A stretch of DNA of 64,000 nt, from positions 322,363,738 through 322,427,737 of the forward strand of contig OZ005652.1 of NCBI GenBank assembly GCA_963930645.1, given 5' to 3'. Source of the stretch: Salticus scenicus. Taxonomy: Eukaryota; Arthropoda; Arachnida; Araneae; Salticidae. How positions within the stretch are numbered: the first letter of the stretch is position 1; each line of letters begins with the position of its first letter. Below are positions 46,033 to 58,083 of the stretch, in pieces. Made by a program: the position numbers and the translations under genes. Below the pieces are notes generated by a model. It was not told the origin of the DNA. It searched no databases and saw only the letters and a program-made list of their open reading frames with translations.

Positions 46033-46149
46033 TTTTTGTAACAATTCAAACAAAAAATTCTCCCCTTCAGAATGGTTTCTCACAAAAAAACTTTTTCATA
46101 GTTAATTTACGACATTTTAGCTTTCCAACGATGCGTAAATCTAAAGACT

Positions 46150-46361
46150 TAAATAAAAAGTATGTGTACAATACAGAAATTAAGATAAATATATCGAAGA
46201 AAACGGCGGATAGCCTATTAGGCGGGGATTTCATTCTGTCACTGTATTAAACTTTGGTCATATTCGTTTCTCTTAACATGATTACAATATGTCTCGCCCT
46301 AGAAATTTATGAGAACACAAATATGATAGGGAACTGAGCAGAGTCCACATATGCCAACTAG
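46150..46361 (+). repeat. 3' part of an element of the 58084-59435 type
   Basis: Aligns well with 59255-59435: GCGGATAGCCTATTAGGCGG, TTTCATTCTGTCACTGTAT, GAACTGAGCAGAGTCCAC and the CTAG end. The central repeats and 5' end of the family are not seen here. Confidence 0.7.
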
Positions 46362-46658
46362 TTTTATTTACTCTAGGCCAAAAACGAAAAAGATTTTAGA
46401 AGGAAATCGCTTATTATTTTTCTATAGTAGTAATTAAGAAATATAACCTCGAGTCAATTTTCCAATACGAAGAACTTTGGTGCTGCTAAGCTCAATTACG
46501 TGATTCACAAAATGAAAGCCTATTACACTGTTAAAAAGGAAGTGCTTAAAAATGAATAAATGATTCATTTTGTTTGATAAATGAATACATGTTTGTCTCA
46601 TTTTTGAAATATCGCATGTTTTTAAATTAATAACTGTTAATTTAATAGTTTTTTATAG

Positions 46659-47760
46659 ATATTTATTTATTTATTACAAATGACAGGCTTTCATAATCAA
46701 GTCATTAGCCTTCCGGCCTCCCAATATTTTTGAACAATGCAATTAAAACTTTTAAGTGCAAAACACGCGTCAATATGTAATCTGTCCATTAAGGATCCAG
46801 AGTCACACAGACAAAGAACTGGAGAATCCTTTAGTCCAATTCTAAAAAGACAGGCATTGAGACAATCGTGTCCTGTTAAAAGACGGAAAGTGGCAGCAGC
46901 AGAACTTCGTGGGAGGTCCGGAATAGACGTTCCACTATCACAGAGATGTTTCCAGGCCTTTCCCTTGCTAGTGTAGTCAAATATAATTTAAATATTTTCT
47001 CAAATTTCATTTTGATTAGAAGCTTAGCAGAATGAAAAGACAAAGGAAGATTTGGTTTCTGCAAAACAGTAGTACCTTTCTTTGCGAGGTAATCAACTCT
47101 TTAATTCCCTTCCACTCAACAGTGAGGGGTAACCCACTGCAAAACCACAAAATCAACAATTGATTTTAAATGAGATCTACAGTGACAAAGGCGTTTAGAA
47201 TTACATACTTTATTATTGAAGATTAGACTGAAGTACAGCCTTGGAATCTGATAGAACAACTACATTAGTGAATTTTCGTTTTAAGACTATAATTTGTTTC
47301 AGGGACAATAAAAACAGCCTCTAGTTCTCCATCGAAACTTCTAAAATCATTTCCAATGGGTTTCTAGAAGGCAAAGTGCTCACAAAATACATCAGCGCCA
47401 GCACCATTACATCTCTAAAACATTGAACCATCTGTGAAGTTGTAAGTCCAGTAACTAACGGGATATCCATTTTCAATAGTAGAAAGAGCAATAGCCCGGA
47501 TATGAGAGTCGTTCATATTTTGTTTATCATAGATATGATGAACTAAAAGAAGTCCTTTAATAGTATTTTTACAAATTTAAACTGAAAGAGTTCAAACACA
47601 AAATTTATTCCCTCAAATTTCCTGAACTATAATGGCGGCTTCATACTGGTTTGCGGAAGAATAAATCAATGAGAATCTACGTTTGTAACTTTGGGATTCA
47701 CGATGGTCGATGCCAATTTCTTAGCGTGTTAATATACTCAATCATGAGATTTTCAAATTT
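46659..47760 (-). pseudogene. Degenerate non-LTR retrotransposon, RNase H to 3' end
   Basis: Minus-strand pieces are RNase H TYNFTDGSMF (catalytic Asp, about 47425-47455), AGADVFCEHFAF, DGELEAVFIV (catalytic Glu, about 47310-47340) and VVVLSDSKAV. Then follow GKAWKHL, STSIPDLPRSSAAATFRLLTG-like sequence and HDCLNACLFRIGLKDSP...MDRLHIDACFALK. The coding end is TGA at 46702-46704. A GAAAGCCTGTCATTTG 3' tail with AATA repeats ends near 46659. Many stops and shifts separate the pieces. Upstream of 47500 only scraps such as a TLRNWHR-type string can be read. Dead copy, inserted only in copy B. Confidence 0.75.
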
Positions 47761-47996
47761 GTGTATATTTGCTTCGAAGCTATTTTGAGTATGTGACACA
47801 TTCAAATTTGACAACATTTTTCTTATTTTTAAGTATTTTTGCTCCTTTATTTTTCAGTGTAAGTACCTTTTGTTCACTAAACAATTACTATAACCTTAAA
47901 CATATTTTGTTCGTATAAATTTACTTTAACAATTTAAACTATCCATGGTAATTATTACTTATATAACTTTGAATAAACACCATAAAATGCAATAAA

Positions 47997-48048
47997 CTCG
48001 CAACAATTGTTTCGGCTCAAAAGAGCACACGACCCTTCATCAGGCGAA
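47997..48048 (-). ncRNA. Candidate type I hammerhead ribozyme, Penelope-like origin
   Basis: The minus strand reads TTCGC (stem I), CTGATGA, A, a 22-base stem-II region beginning GGGTC and ending GAGCC, GAAA, CAATTG (minimal stem III), TT, then GCGAG (stem I partner). All invariant core boxes of the hammerhead (CUGAUGA, GAAA) are present in order. Stem I pairs over 5 bp with one wobble. Deviations are an extra A after CUGAUGA, a G-G mismatch in stem II, and U rather than the usual C or A at the cleavage position. Minimal hammerheads of this layout are known in Penelope-like elements. Confidence 0.5.
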
Positions 48049-48499
48049 CAATGTAGGTACGAGTGCTGCAGTCAAAGCAGCAACCACGAAACCGTTTGTA
48101 GTGAAAAGCAAAATCATATAAAGTCGAATGTAAGTATAACTACTGGTGTGAGTAGAATTGTAAAATTAAAAAAAAAAAAAAAAAAAAAAAGTAAGATTAT
48201 TCTACGTTTAGAATCTTATTAATTATCCATGGTAATGCTTTTATTTCTATTATTAATTAAGTAATTAACTTTAACTTTCGTTCGAAAGTTGTATGATAAA
48301 TTATAACTGTTGGAAATTTCTTTAAATATTTAAGACTATAACAAAAGAAAAATTGAGATATTTTTAAACGTTTCGTCTTTTATAAGCTTTTGTATGTCAT
48401 ATCAAATAAAAGGAATTTTTTAAGTGGTTTGTTTTACTTTAATAATTAAAGAAAAAATATTGATATCAAACATGTTTTAAAATAGTATTTCAGATTACA

Positions 48500-50308
48500 A
48501 CGTTGTTTTAAGCAGTCGTTGACAAGGGATTTTGTATATACTTTCAATGTGTTTTTCTAAAGTATCACCATTCCGTCCCGTGTAAAATAACAGGTTGTCT
48601 TGTAATTTTATCTGTACTGCTCTCTTAAATCGAGGAATATATCTATCAGTCCTGCATACCAGAACAAAGTGTTCACATAATTCTACTTGCGCTTTCTAAA
48701 CTTTCATGACCTAGTATGATTAAATTAAATTTATTTCGAAAAAAGCAAATAAAATTTTCTTTCAAAATGTTGAACTGAAGCAATCAATAACTCCTTATAA
48801 TTTTACATATGAATTATTTATTTAAAATAACAACTGTCACATCAAATTCAAATTCGAAACTCTGAAATATGTCACTCACTTGGTAAAACACACACACATG
48901 TATATATATATATATATATATATATAAATTCATTTTAAAAGAAATACAATATCTTTGTAAGTGCAGCAAGGATAAATAATATTCTGTTAATAATGTTTGA
49001 ATAACCAATTTAAAAATTGCTTGTTACTTTTGATTCCTTTGTACATAAATATAAGAAATATAGACTCTAAATTTAGTTTGTAATACATCGTGCTCATTAT
49101 CTTCCAGGATAATGATTATACAAATCTACCTTCGTAACTAGAAAAGACCCTCTTTTAAAATACTAATTATTTTGGCAGTAAGGCAGAGAAGTCATTCAAA
49201 TAATAGTAATAATAATAATCAAAATCATACTACAATTAATATTATTGAATAAATAAGCAGAATAAAATAATTGTTATAGTGTATATATTTCAAAATCAAC
49301 AACAGGATTATAACAATGTTAAATGCACTACAAAATTATATCCTTTGTCGCAAAACTTTTTGCAGTATGCTATTTTCTACAAATAGCAATTATTATTTTA
49401 AACAGCGTGTAATATCCTGGATGTTGAATGAATTTAGAAAAACTTATTCAATACAGGATTACATTCAAATAATAATGAAATTATGCAGGTCTGCGTTATC
49501 GTCAAAGTACAAAGTATTATTTTGAAAGCAACACTTTCCTCATAACATTTAACATAATTTTATTAGTCAAATCTTGAGCTTTTAGTTTAAAAATTGTAAG
49601 GAAAAAAGTACTATAAGTCTTACTTTTCAATTAAGAAAACCTTTTTTTTTAATTCTATTTACTCGATTTTTAATTTTCATAGAGACTAACCATTTTATTT
49701 CAATATTTATATGGTTTCAATTACATCTACCGTAATAAACATTCTGTAAAAATCTTTTAAATCTGTGTGACATTCTGTGATATCAAAAGAACTTTTAAGA
49801 ATTCTTTCAAAAGAATTTCAAATATTTCAATCTTACGGTTTTATATTTATTTCAAACTTATTTTGCTTCAAAAATGGTTCTCATGTCAGTAGAAAATTAT
49901 TACTCTGCCCTTGCAACCAAGAAATGCACACAAAGGAAAACAGAAAATATCAAAATATTCTGCACTGAATTTTAAAATTATTTCGGAAGAATTTATAAAA
50001 TGCTTTGAAAGATTTAGTCCCTAAAATATCTTGCTGAATATGAAAATTTATTTCTTTATATTTTTAAAACCAAGATAAAACAAATAACAGAAACAAACCA
50101 GTATAAAACACATTCAGAATAATTAAAGTTTTAATAAACAACACAGTTTCATAAACAATTTTACACTTTGTGCTATTTTTATCAAAGCTTCTCTCTCTTC
50201 ATCTCTGGCACCAAATCTATTGAAACTCTATGGAGAAATGTTTTTTATAGAAAAGCTCATTACCTAATGTACTTTTTTAAATTTCGCACTGAGGAAAAAA
50301 TATATATA
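48500..50308. other. Non-coding AT-rich DNA
   Basis: No gene is visible. There is a TA run at 48901-48926 and AAT repeats near 49204-49220. The open frame at 49316-49525 (69 codons) has no motif and I do not support it. Confidence 0.35.
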
Positions 50309-50467
50309 CGAGGGTCACTCTGAAATTTTTGATATACGCCTAGGTAATTAATGTTAAACTTACTAAATTTTAGGTGTGTTCAAAGTAGTCTCCTCCAGCA
50401 TCAATGCACTTCTGTAGGCGAATTCTCTAAAGATTAAATGCCTCTAATCTTTCATTTCTTGGAATCG

Positions 50468-50498
<31 letters not shown>

Positions 50499-51592
50499 TT
50501 CATTTGTAGCCTCATCAATCTCATTTTTCGGAATGAAAACGACGCCCACGCAAGTTCTTTTTCAGATTAAAAAGTAGCCAAAAGTCACACGTAGCTAGAT
50601 CAGGTGAATAGGGTGGATGTTCCAGCATCTTGATACATTTTTGTTGAAGAAATCCAACTGTTAATCCTGCTGAATGAGAAGATGCATTATCATGGTGGAG
50701 AATGAGTCCTCTAAAATTCACTTCTTTAAGAATTTCTGGAAGACATTTACTAGTGTACCCGTTAGCTGTGACTGTCTTCTGTCCTTCTAGCTTCATAGCT
50801 TTGACCAATCCTGTACTTCGAAAGAAAACGGCATACATTACTTTTTTCATGACACGTTGTCTTTTCACCATTGCGGGTTTGGGATCATCTTCAAAGACCC
50901 ACACTTTGCTTTCTTGGCGTGTTGGAACATCAAAAAATGGTGTGTACGTTTCATCATCAGTTATTATTTTAGAAATAATGCGGTGGCCACCATCATTAAG
51001 TAATTTAAAGGTTTCTTTGCTGATTCTGACACGATCTTGTTTTTGATGCTCTATTAAATTTTGGGGAACCCAACGGCAAATTAATTTTTTCATATGCAAT
51101 TCTTCATGAATAATTTTATATATTGCAGCGGATCCAATATTAAGTTCCTTCTCTATCATGGTAGGTACAGCGATTGTCGTCGATTAACATTTTCCGAATG
51201 GCAGACACATTATCCGGGATTACTGCTGACAAGGGCGTTCCTCTGTGTTTTTCATCCTGGAGAGAATGACTTCCTCTGTGAAATTCTGTAAATCATCTGA
51301 ATACAGTTGCACGAGATGGACTTTTATTTCCAAAAGCTAATTGTAGGCGTCGAACGCATTCTTCTTTATTTAATCCCACTTTAAAATCATAGAAAATCAT
51401 AGCACGACAATGTTCTCGCGTCAACTCCATTTTCTTTTCTGTCTAAAATTTATTCTACGCTAAACTACTTGCAAATGGCCAGTAAACAATTGTCTACCAG
51501 GCTAAAATAGTTCATATTTTCAAACCTAATCGATTTTTTTTTTCACCCGCTTATCGTCTACTCGTACCTCAAAAATTTCAGAGTAACCCTCG
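50309..51592 (-). mobile_element. Nearly full-length mariner element
   Basis: The terminal inverted repeats read CGAGGGTCACTCTGAAATTT at the left and CGAGGGTTACTCTGAAATTT at the right (minus reading), flanked by TA (50307-50308, 51593-51594). The length of 1284 bp is normal for mariner. The only large insertion-like change is an A-run of about 25 at 50473-50498 within the 3' end of the coding region. Confidence 0.9.
50400..51430 (-). pseudogene. Mariner transposase, catalytic triad present
   Basis: Starts at ATG 51428-51430 (MELTREHCRAMIFYDFK). The N-terminal helix-turn-helix half has a TGA at 51293-51295 replacing a Trp, and a frame change near 51160 before MIEKELNIGSAAIYK. The main 212-residue part keeps all three Asp of DD34D: TDDETY (about 50965), HHDNASSHSA (about 50675-50705) and SPDLATCDFW (about 50580-50610). 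Another frame change follows HSEK at about 50521, and the last ~40 residues contain the A-run. A complete parent of about 345 residues is expected. The element could not move by itself but could be mobilised by a relative. Confidence 0.85.
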
Positions 51593-52291
51593 TATATATA
51601 CATATATACCACCTTCATCTAGAACGCATAAGTAGTCACATTCTGAATTCTAAAACTAGAAATATAGATTTCCGAATTATGCGTATACGGCACCTGGTAA
51701 CTAATAATAACATAAAAATAACCTGGATAGACGAAATGATCGAGAATTTCTACAGTTTTCTAGATGGTGGGACAGTAGTATGAATATTAAGAATATTATG
51801 AATCCTTTGTATTGTGAGAAATTCTCGCTTGATTTCCTATACCAAGTCATAAAATAAAGTTATAATTACTAAAACTCTGCTCTTTTGTTCGCATTTATTT
51901 GTACATATTTTTAAATAAGTTTGATCACGGTAATATAAGAAAACAGTCTAGAATTCTCATAAGGATTTTTAGAATTCGCTAGCAAAGGAATCTAGAATTT
52001 ATAAGGATGACACGGAACTATTTTACTACAGTCGCAATTTACTTTCTAGATGTCAGACGCAGAATTTCTTTTCAAGGCGTTTTCCAAATCGAAAAATTCA
52101 AAACCTTTAATTTAGTGCTCAAAATGAGCACTAATTTAAGAGTTATAAATTTTCCAAATGTGAATACGGAATTAAAAAGAATACATTAGGTAATGAGTAA
52201 TTCTATAAACAAATTTTGTCATGGAATAACAGGAGCTTTTACTTCCGGTGGCGAAAGGGAAGGTGTTCCCTTACAAAACAATGCATATATA

Positions 52292-52556
52292 CACTGAAAA
52301 AAAAAAAAAAAAAAAAAAAAAGTTAAAAGTACAGGAAAAATCTGACAGCTGGGGTGCCAGTATTTCTCCGTCAAATATACAGTTTTAAACCGTAAAATTG
52401 TATCATATTGTATCATTGACATATATTTTACACAGGAATCTTGTAAATCAAACAGGTTTTTTGTTAAAAGTACAGTTTTGTCCTGTATATCTGAGTGAGA
52501 AATACTGGCACCCCAGCTGCCAGATTTTTCCTGTACTTTTAAGTTTTTTTACAGTG
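52292..52556. mobile_element. MITE with ~70-bp terminal inverted repeats
   Basis: The two ends read CACTGAAAAA... and CACTGTAAAAA..., each followed by TTAAAAGTACAGGAAAAATC and CAGCTGGGGTGCCAGTATTTCTC. The arms pair almost perfectly apart from a longer A-run (about 27) in the left arm. TA flanks both sides. There is no coding capacity; the superfamily is uncertain. Confidence 0.8.
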
Positions 52557-52682
52557 TAATTTTTTCATTAGTGTGAATTAATTATTTGCTGTTTTCATGG
52601 CTGTATTGCCCATATCTCCTAAATAAAGAAAATTGGAGCTATGATTTTGAGAAAAATAGTAAATAATTAGAGTTATTTCCAG

Positions 52683-52684
<2 letters not shown>

Positions 52685-52722
<38 letters not shown>
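52685..52722. repeat. A-run of 38
   Basis: Pure poly(A), with a second A-run 60 bases later. They may be tails of unrelated inserts or slippage products. Confidence 0.95.
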
Positions 52723-52724
<2 letters not shown>

Positions 52725-52783
52725 AGTTGATATAACAACCACCTAAATTATGATTTATTGATCGAAAATTATCAAGTGCCAGA

Positions 52784-52784
<1 letters not shown>

Positions 52785-52820
<36 letters not shown>
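52785..52820. repeat. A-run of 36
   Basis: Pure poly(A). Confidence 0.95.
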
Positions 52821-52821
<1 letters not shown>

Positions 52822-52829
52822 CATAAATA

Positions 52830-54300
52830 TGCTTTTTACGTATTTTTACTGCTATTAACAGAAAAATTCTTAATAAATATATAAATGCTAATGTAACATT
52901 TTTATTACACTTTATTATTAAAAACAACTTCCTTCAATTTCTAATTTTTTTATTTTATTTTTATTTTGTTTATTTTATGTATTCCCTATATATATATAAT
53001 GTAATACCAAATTAATTAAATCACAAAAACACTGAAAAATTGTTTCGACAGAAAATTAACATTAAATAATTACTTTCATTGGCAATCAACATCACTACAA
53101 AAACTACATACATGCGATATACTTAACAGTTATTTTGTAAAAAAAAATAATGATAATAATAATAAAGCCTAAGTTTTCCGAGGATAACGCTAGAAACAAA
53201 CATCATAGCAAGAAAAAATGTATTAAAGTAAGGAAAATAAATTTTTATCTTTAGTTTAATGGAATAAATAAGAATAAAAGCTAATTTAAAATAAGTAAGG
53301 TTGGGAATATGGAATACCCAGTAACATAGAATACCGCTATATTTTACATGTACTGTGCTACAACCTATCGGAAGCACGTCTAACGTCTGTACTGGGCCTC
53401 AAATATGAACGGTAGTTCACTGTGCCAGTGAGAAGAACAATTTTTGTGTCATATAACTTTTTTTTTTTTTTTTTTTTCTATCACGATTCAGATATTTTTT
53501 GGAGGTATATGCATCACGAATTCTGTAATCTATTTACAGAGCAGTAAAATGAATGAAAATCTAGTTACATTTCCGGTAGGGAATTGTATTAGTTAGTAGT
53601 CTGATTCTCATGAAACTATTTCTACCAACGGATGGTTGAGGTTTATTTATTTTCCAAGATAGCTATTTGGGTAATATAAAATACAATTATTCCATATTAT
53701 TTGCGACTTTTTTAAAATTCGAATGCTGATACTTTTGTCAATACTCTTTATTTTCAATAATTATTTCAATATAAAATGTTTCTAATGTAATTCTTCATGG
53801 TTTGCTTTGAAAATATCGCCCTATTCCATACTATCCTTTAAGCAAATAGACATTCTATATTTTCATTCATAAATATTCCATATTATTCGCTTGGTCCATA
53901 TTAACCGAAAATAGCTTTGTTTTTCTTAAAAAGAATTTTTGCATGTAAATTCTATTTTTTTTTAAACATAAAACCATTAAAACACATTCAAGACAATTGA
54001 AAGTTTGATATAGTCGAATCCACAATAATCCATTATATATAAATATATATTCCTTTACTGTCCTTTAATTCTATGCAAATGTCGCCAATTGGTGGTTTGG
54101 TATTAAATCACTTACCTACATTAAAGGAAATCATAAAAATAAATAAATAAATAAATAATTTCATTAATAAAAAAGTAATAATAATAAAACAGTAATGATA
54201 ATAAATTCAAACCGAAAAAATTATGGTACTATTCTATAATCGGGATCAGATTCAGGCAGAGTAAAAAAAAAAGTAATAATTTTGGGATATTTAGTTATTA
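52830..54300. other. Non-coding AT-rich DNA
   Basis: No gene is recognised. There is a T-run near 53459-53477 and an AATA repeat near 54140-54157. Part of copy C may start here, but I could not anchor it. Confidence 0.35.
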
Positions 54301-54304
54301 TCCC

Positions 54305-54550
54305 TTCCAGTAATAAACTATAGTATAACCACGTTTCCTACGCCTAGCACTGAGGGTAATCCCAAAGGCTTGGAAGGATGCCAAATTGTCTGAAAAGTTG
54401 GGATTTGGTAACTATCCAATCATTTGATGTTCCCGAATCACTTATTTTCGCTCAATGACAAGGGATATCACCCCTAATTTAATATTGGACTGATTGATTC
54501 CGCACTTGCACAGCGGTTCTCATGGTCGAAAAAACTGTGGTTAAAGAATA
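54305..54550 (+). repeat. Segment shared with 19085-19310 (copy C anchor)
   Basis: Shared strings in order: GTATAACCACGTTT/GTGTAACCACGTTT, GGA(T/G)GCCAAATTG, AAAAGTTGGGATTT, TATCACCCCTA, TTGA(T/A)TC(T/C)GCAC(T/A)TGC and CTGTGGTTAAAGAATA. In copy A this lies just before the tRNA-like cluster. It and weaker matches at 56580-56640 and 59440-59500 suggest a third paralogous segment in the same order. Confidence 0.65.
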
Positions 54551-54797
54551 GCGACGATTTTTTTTTTTTTTATGAATTTACGTTGAAGTTAATTTTTATA
54601 GTTAATTAAATTTAAATTACACTTGAATTTTGATTAAAAGCTTAGTTAAATTTTAAATAATCGTTATTTTATTATCGGTTATTTAACCTCACCTTTGGCC
54701 ACTACTTTGGATTTACCGAAATATAGCAAATTTGAGGTCAAAGGTAGACTACACTTACAAAAAAAAAAAAAGGTTGTTAAAATACAGAAAATTTCCT

Positions 54798-55085
54798 CTA
54801 AGTTTCAATAAATATCCATATGCTATACAAAGGATACGCTGGCAAAAATTGTCTGTGGCTGAACAATACAGATAATATCCGTACACAATAGTTTTTTTTC
54901 GTAGGGCACACTGAAAAAAAATCTCGTATTAAATAAAATTCTTCAGTTCTATCAGACAGAGTCCACTGTTTAGTTGTTGAAGCTGCTACCGGATGCACAA
55001 TTTTTCTCTTACTTAGCATTTCTCTGCTTCGATACCAAGTTCTCAAAAATGCAAAATTGTTAAATACCTTACGAAATATGAGCAT
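54798..55085 (-). other. Unassigned 95-codon open frame
   Basis: A slightly GC-richer stretch keeps one frame open from 55085 to 54798 and has mixed amino-acid composition (WYRSREMLSKRKIVHPVAA). It has no motif I recognise and no partner in copies A or B. It could be an exon, a transposon scrap or chance. I do not claim a gene. Confidence 0.15.
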
Positions 55086-56641
55086 TTTTACTATATAATT
55101 TTTAACTACTCATGCGCAAGCTTTTTAAAAATTTCATTTCCGTAATTTAATAGCCAGAAGTATTGAGCTACTTATAAGAAAACCCCAAGCAAATATCGTG
55201 TAAATTCAAAAAGCTATGAAAGATAGAAGGAACAGAATTTCAGTTCCCCTCAAAAATAAATAAATAAGTAAATAAATAAAATAAAATAAAATAAATAATA
55301 ATAATAATAATAATAAAAGTAAAAGTAAAATAAAATAAATAATAATAATAATAATAATAAAAGTGAAATAAAATAAAATAAAAATAAAGCAAAATGATAG
55401 GCAGTGTTATTAATATTTATTTACAATCAGCGATGACTGAATTACCATTGAGCATCGATTGAATCAAAATAAAACGCCTTATAGCTTAGCTTTTATTTTG
55501 GGAGGAACTATAATTCTGTTCAAAGTGTAATATTACTAATCAAAGTGTAATAAATACTACAAACGGTGACGACGGAAATCCCAGTTTGAAAGAAATAGTA
55601 AGACCTCTATTAAAATCTATATTAACGATTACAGATTTTATTTTTTTACAGACAATTTTTTTTTCTTTTGACAGACTGAGATGTAATTTTACATTAAACG
55701 TATGAAGTTTTCGAAAATAGTAAATGTCTATAACAGATTTAGAGAAATTTTTGAAAAATTTTAAAGCATAATTAATCTATATTTGTTCACACAATTTGAG
55801 TTAAATTAATAAATAAAAATTGTACTCTTATTTATCATGAAAAACGACAGTTTTTTGCGTGACGCAAGCGGAGGGATTTATTATAACTTTATAAAGTTAA
55901 AAATTCCCATTTGTTCTATTTTTCATCTATTGTGGATATCAAGACTAAAAATAAAAATAAAATGTTAAAATATTTCATTAAAAATGTCTTTTTAAAAACG
56001 TTTGCGTAAATTCAGCAATGTACATTATCCGAAAAATACGCTTTGATTAAAAACAACAACGACAACAACAACAACAAAAAAGCACATTAATAGCATATTA
56101 AGTAGTAAAAAGTAAGGGAAAATTCTTACAAAATGAATAATACAAGACGAAAGGATAAGAAAGATATAGACATATTTTTCATATTATTCAGTTATTTTTT
56201 TCTTCATAAACATTTGTTAAAACAAGTATTAATTTACATACATCTGAAGAGAAAAATCAAATGAAGAAATAAATATTGTTATGAGACATAACTATTTAAA
56301 GTTGTGTTGAAGTATTGTTATGCATCATTTATATATTCCACAAAGGATTAATACAAATAATTTGTTGTTCGTGGAAAACTCCTTTATTTAATTATTTTTT
56401 CATAATTAAAATATGTCAGAGAATTTGTATTTTTTAGATGTGAAGTATTACTGTTTAATATTTTTCTTGCACAAAACTGTGAATCGTATTTAAAATTCTA
56501 CTAAAAAGATCCTATTTTTATTTTTCAACAATAACTAAATTACTCGTTGTGATAATTTTTGAAGCTTTTATTATTTAAGTTGTACTCATTTAAATGGAAA
56601 TTAGATGGCATTTTTCAAGAGAAATTCTAATATTCTGATTA

Positions 56642-56678
<37 letters not shown>

Positions 56679-57416
56679 TTACATTTTTTACTTTTAATAA
56701 ATTTAAAGTTTTCTGTATTAAAAAAAATAAATAAATAAAAATATGATAATTAATAGAAACTTCAAATTGTATATTTGAGATTTGGAGAGAAAAAATTATG
56801 TATAATTGTTTTATTTCTTTTCATTTTACTTAATTGAAACATCATGTTAAAAAAAAAAAAAAAATTCTATGTTTGGAAAAAAAAAAGGTTTTTTAATTTT
56901 TAATATAATGTTTCAATTTAACTTTGCATTAGGATTTGAGCCGAAATGTTTTTAAAATTACATTGGCAATAGTTCAGAAAATTTTCCTTATACGTTCATA
57001 TTTTACACGTACTTCTAATTTTTTGAAATCTCTATTTTTTTTCCTACTCCCTGCAAGAGTCTCATAAATAGAAATGCACTAAAGATTATTATGCAGCAGT
57101 TTCTTTTTTTCTTTTTCTTTTTTCTTTTTTTTTTTTTTTTTAAATATGTTTTCTAGAAAAAAATTAAAGAAAGTATTTTTTGTAGCATAATATTAAACGA
57201 ATTGCATCAAAATACAGAGAAAACGCTGAAATATATCATGCATCAATTCAATGTTTGCATGAAAGGAATTTTATATAAACAGACTTGCATTATTCAAGAG
57301 CTTTGTAAATCCTTGTTTAGCTATGTTTAGAACTTTCTTTATTTTATGAAAAAAGGAATAATAATTTATTTTAACATATAAAACAAACTAAAGTATTATA
57401 CATTATGTATTGAAAA

Positions 57417-57448
<32 letters not shown>

Positions 57449-58083
57449 AATTCTAAATTCGGGAAATTTGAAAAAAGGTTCGCAAAAATTTTTACAATGT
57501 ATTTTAGTCTCATTTAAATATAGAACTGTTTTATTTTACATGCAAGTAATTTAATAAAAAGAACCGTGTACGTTATAAAATGAATAGAATATATAAATTT
57601 GATAAAAAATAAGATGATCTAAATATATTCAGTGATATTTTATAATAAAAAAAGCTTAAAAGGGTTTTTTTGAATCTCAAATATTTATAGGCTAACATAA
57701 ATCGTAGAAGTGTAAAGATAAACTTTTTTATAATTTAAATAATGTTTGTGCTATGCATTAAAAGTTTGTAAATTACGTAACGTAAAATTATTTTTTATTC
57801 AGTGTTTTATGCTTGTATGTAACGAGTTTTTATTATATATATTAGCTTATTCGTTGATATATATATATATATATATATATACGCATATTAAGTAAATATG
57901 TTATGTAATTATTTTGTATTAAATTATATTAATGTATTAAATTATGTAACATTTGAAATACTTTGTAAACGTTAAAAATACAAAAATAAAAACGTTTAAG
58001 TTGCTTTTTTTCATGTAAAATTTATTATTATTCCGACATCTATGTAAAATATATTTTGGAGGATCCTATGTTTTTTCTCTCTG
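55086..58083. other. AT-rich low-complexity DNA, possible copy C remnant
   Basis: AATA, AAT and AAAATA microsatellites lie at 55255-55390, a T-run at 56646-56674, AATA repeats at 57415-57445 and a TA run at 57857-57881. A stretch at 56580-56640 (TTAGATGG...TTTTTCAAGAGAAATT) resembles 43400-43440 in copy B. No gene is visible. Confidence 0.4.

Larger units (their letters stand above)
34430..48500 (+). repeat. Copy B of the large non-coding duplication
   Basis: Same-order, same-orientation counterpart of 15.5-25 kb. It is longer because of copy-specific insertions: a Helentron-like block (34616-35490), a Helitron (35959-36947), an LTR plus minisatellite (about 38400-41880), a MITE (42424-43080), a GC-rich promoter-like block (44590-44900), a Helentron-like element (44910-46032) and a non-LTR fragment (46659-47760). 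Copy A has none of these at the matching points, which dates them after the duplication or implies precise loss from A. Confidence 0.7.
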
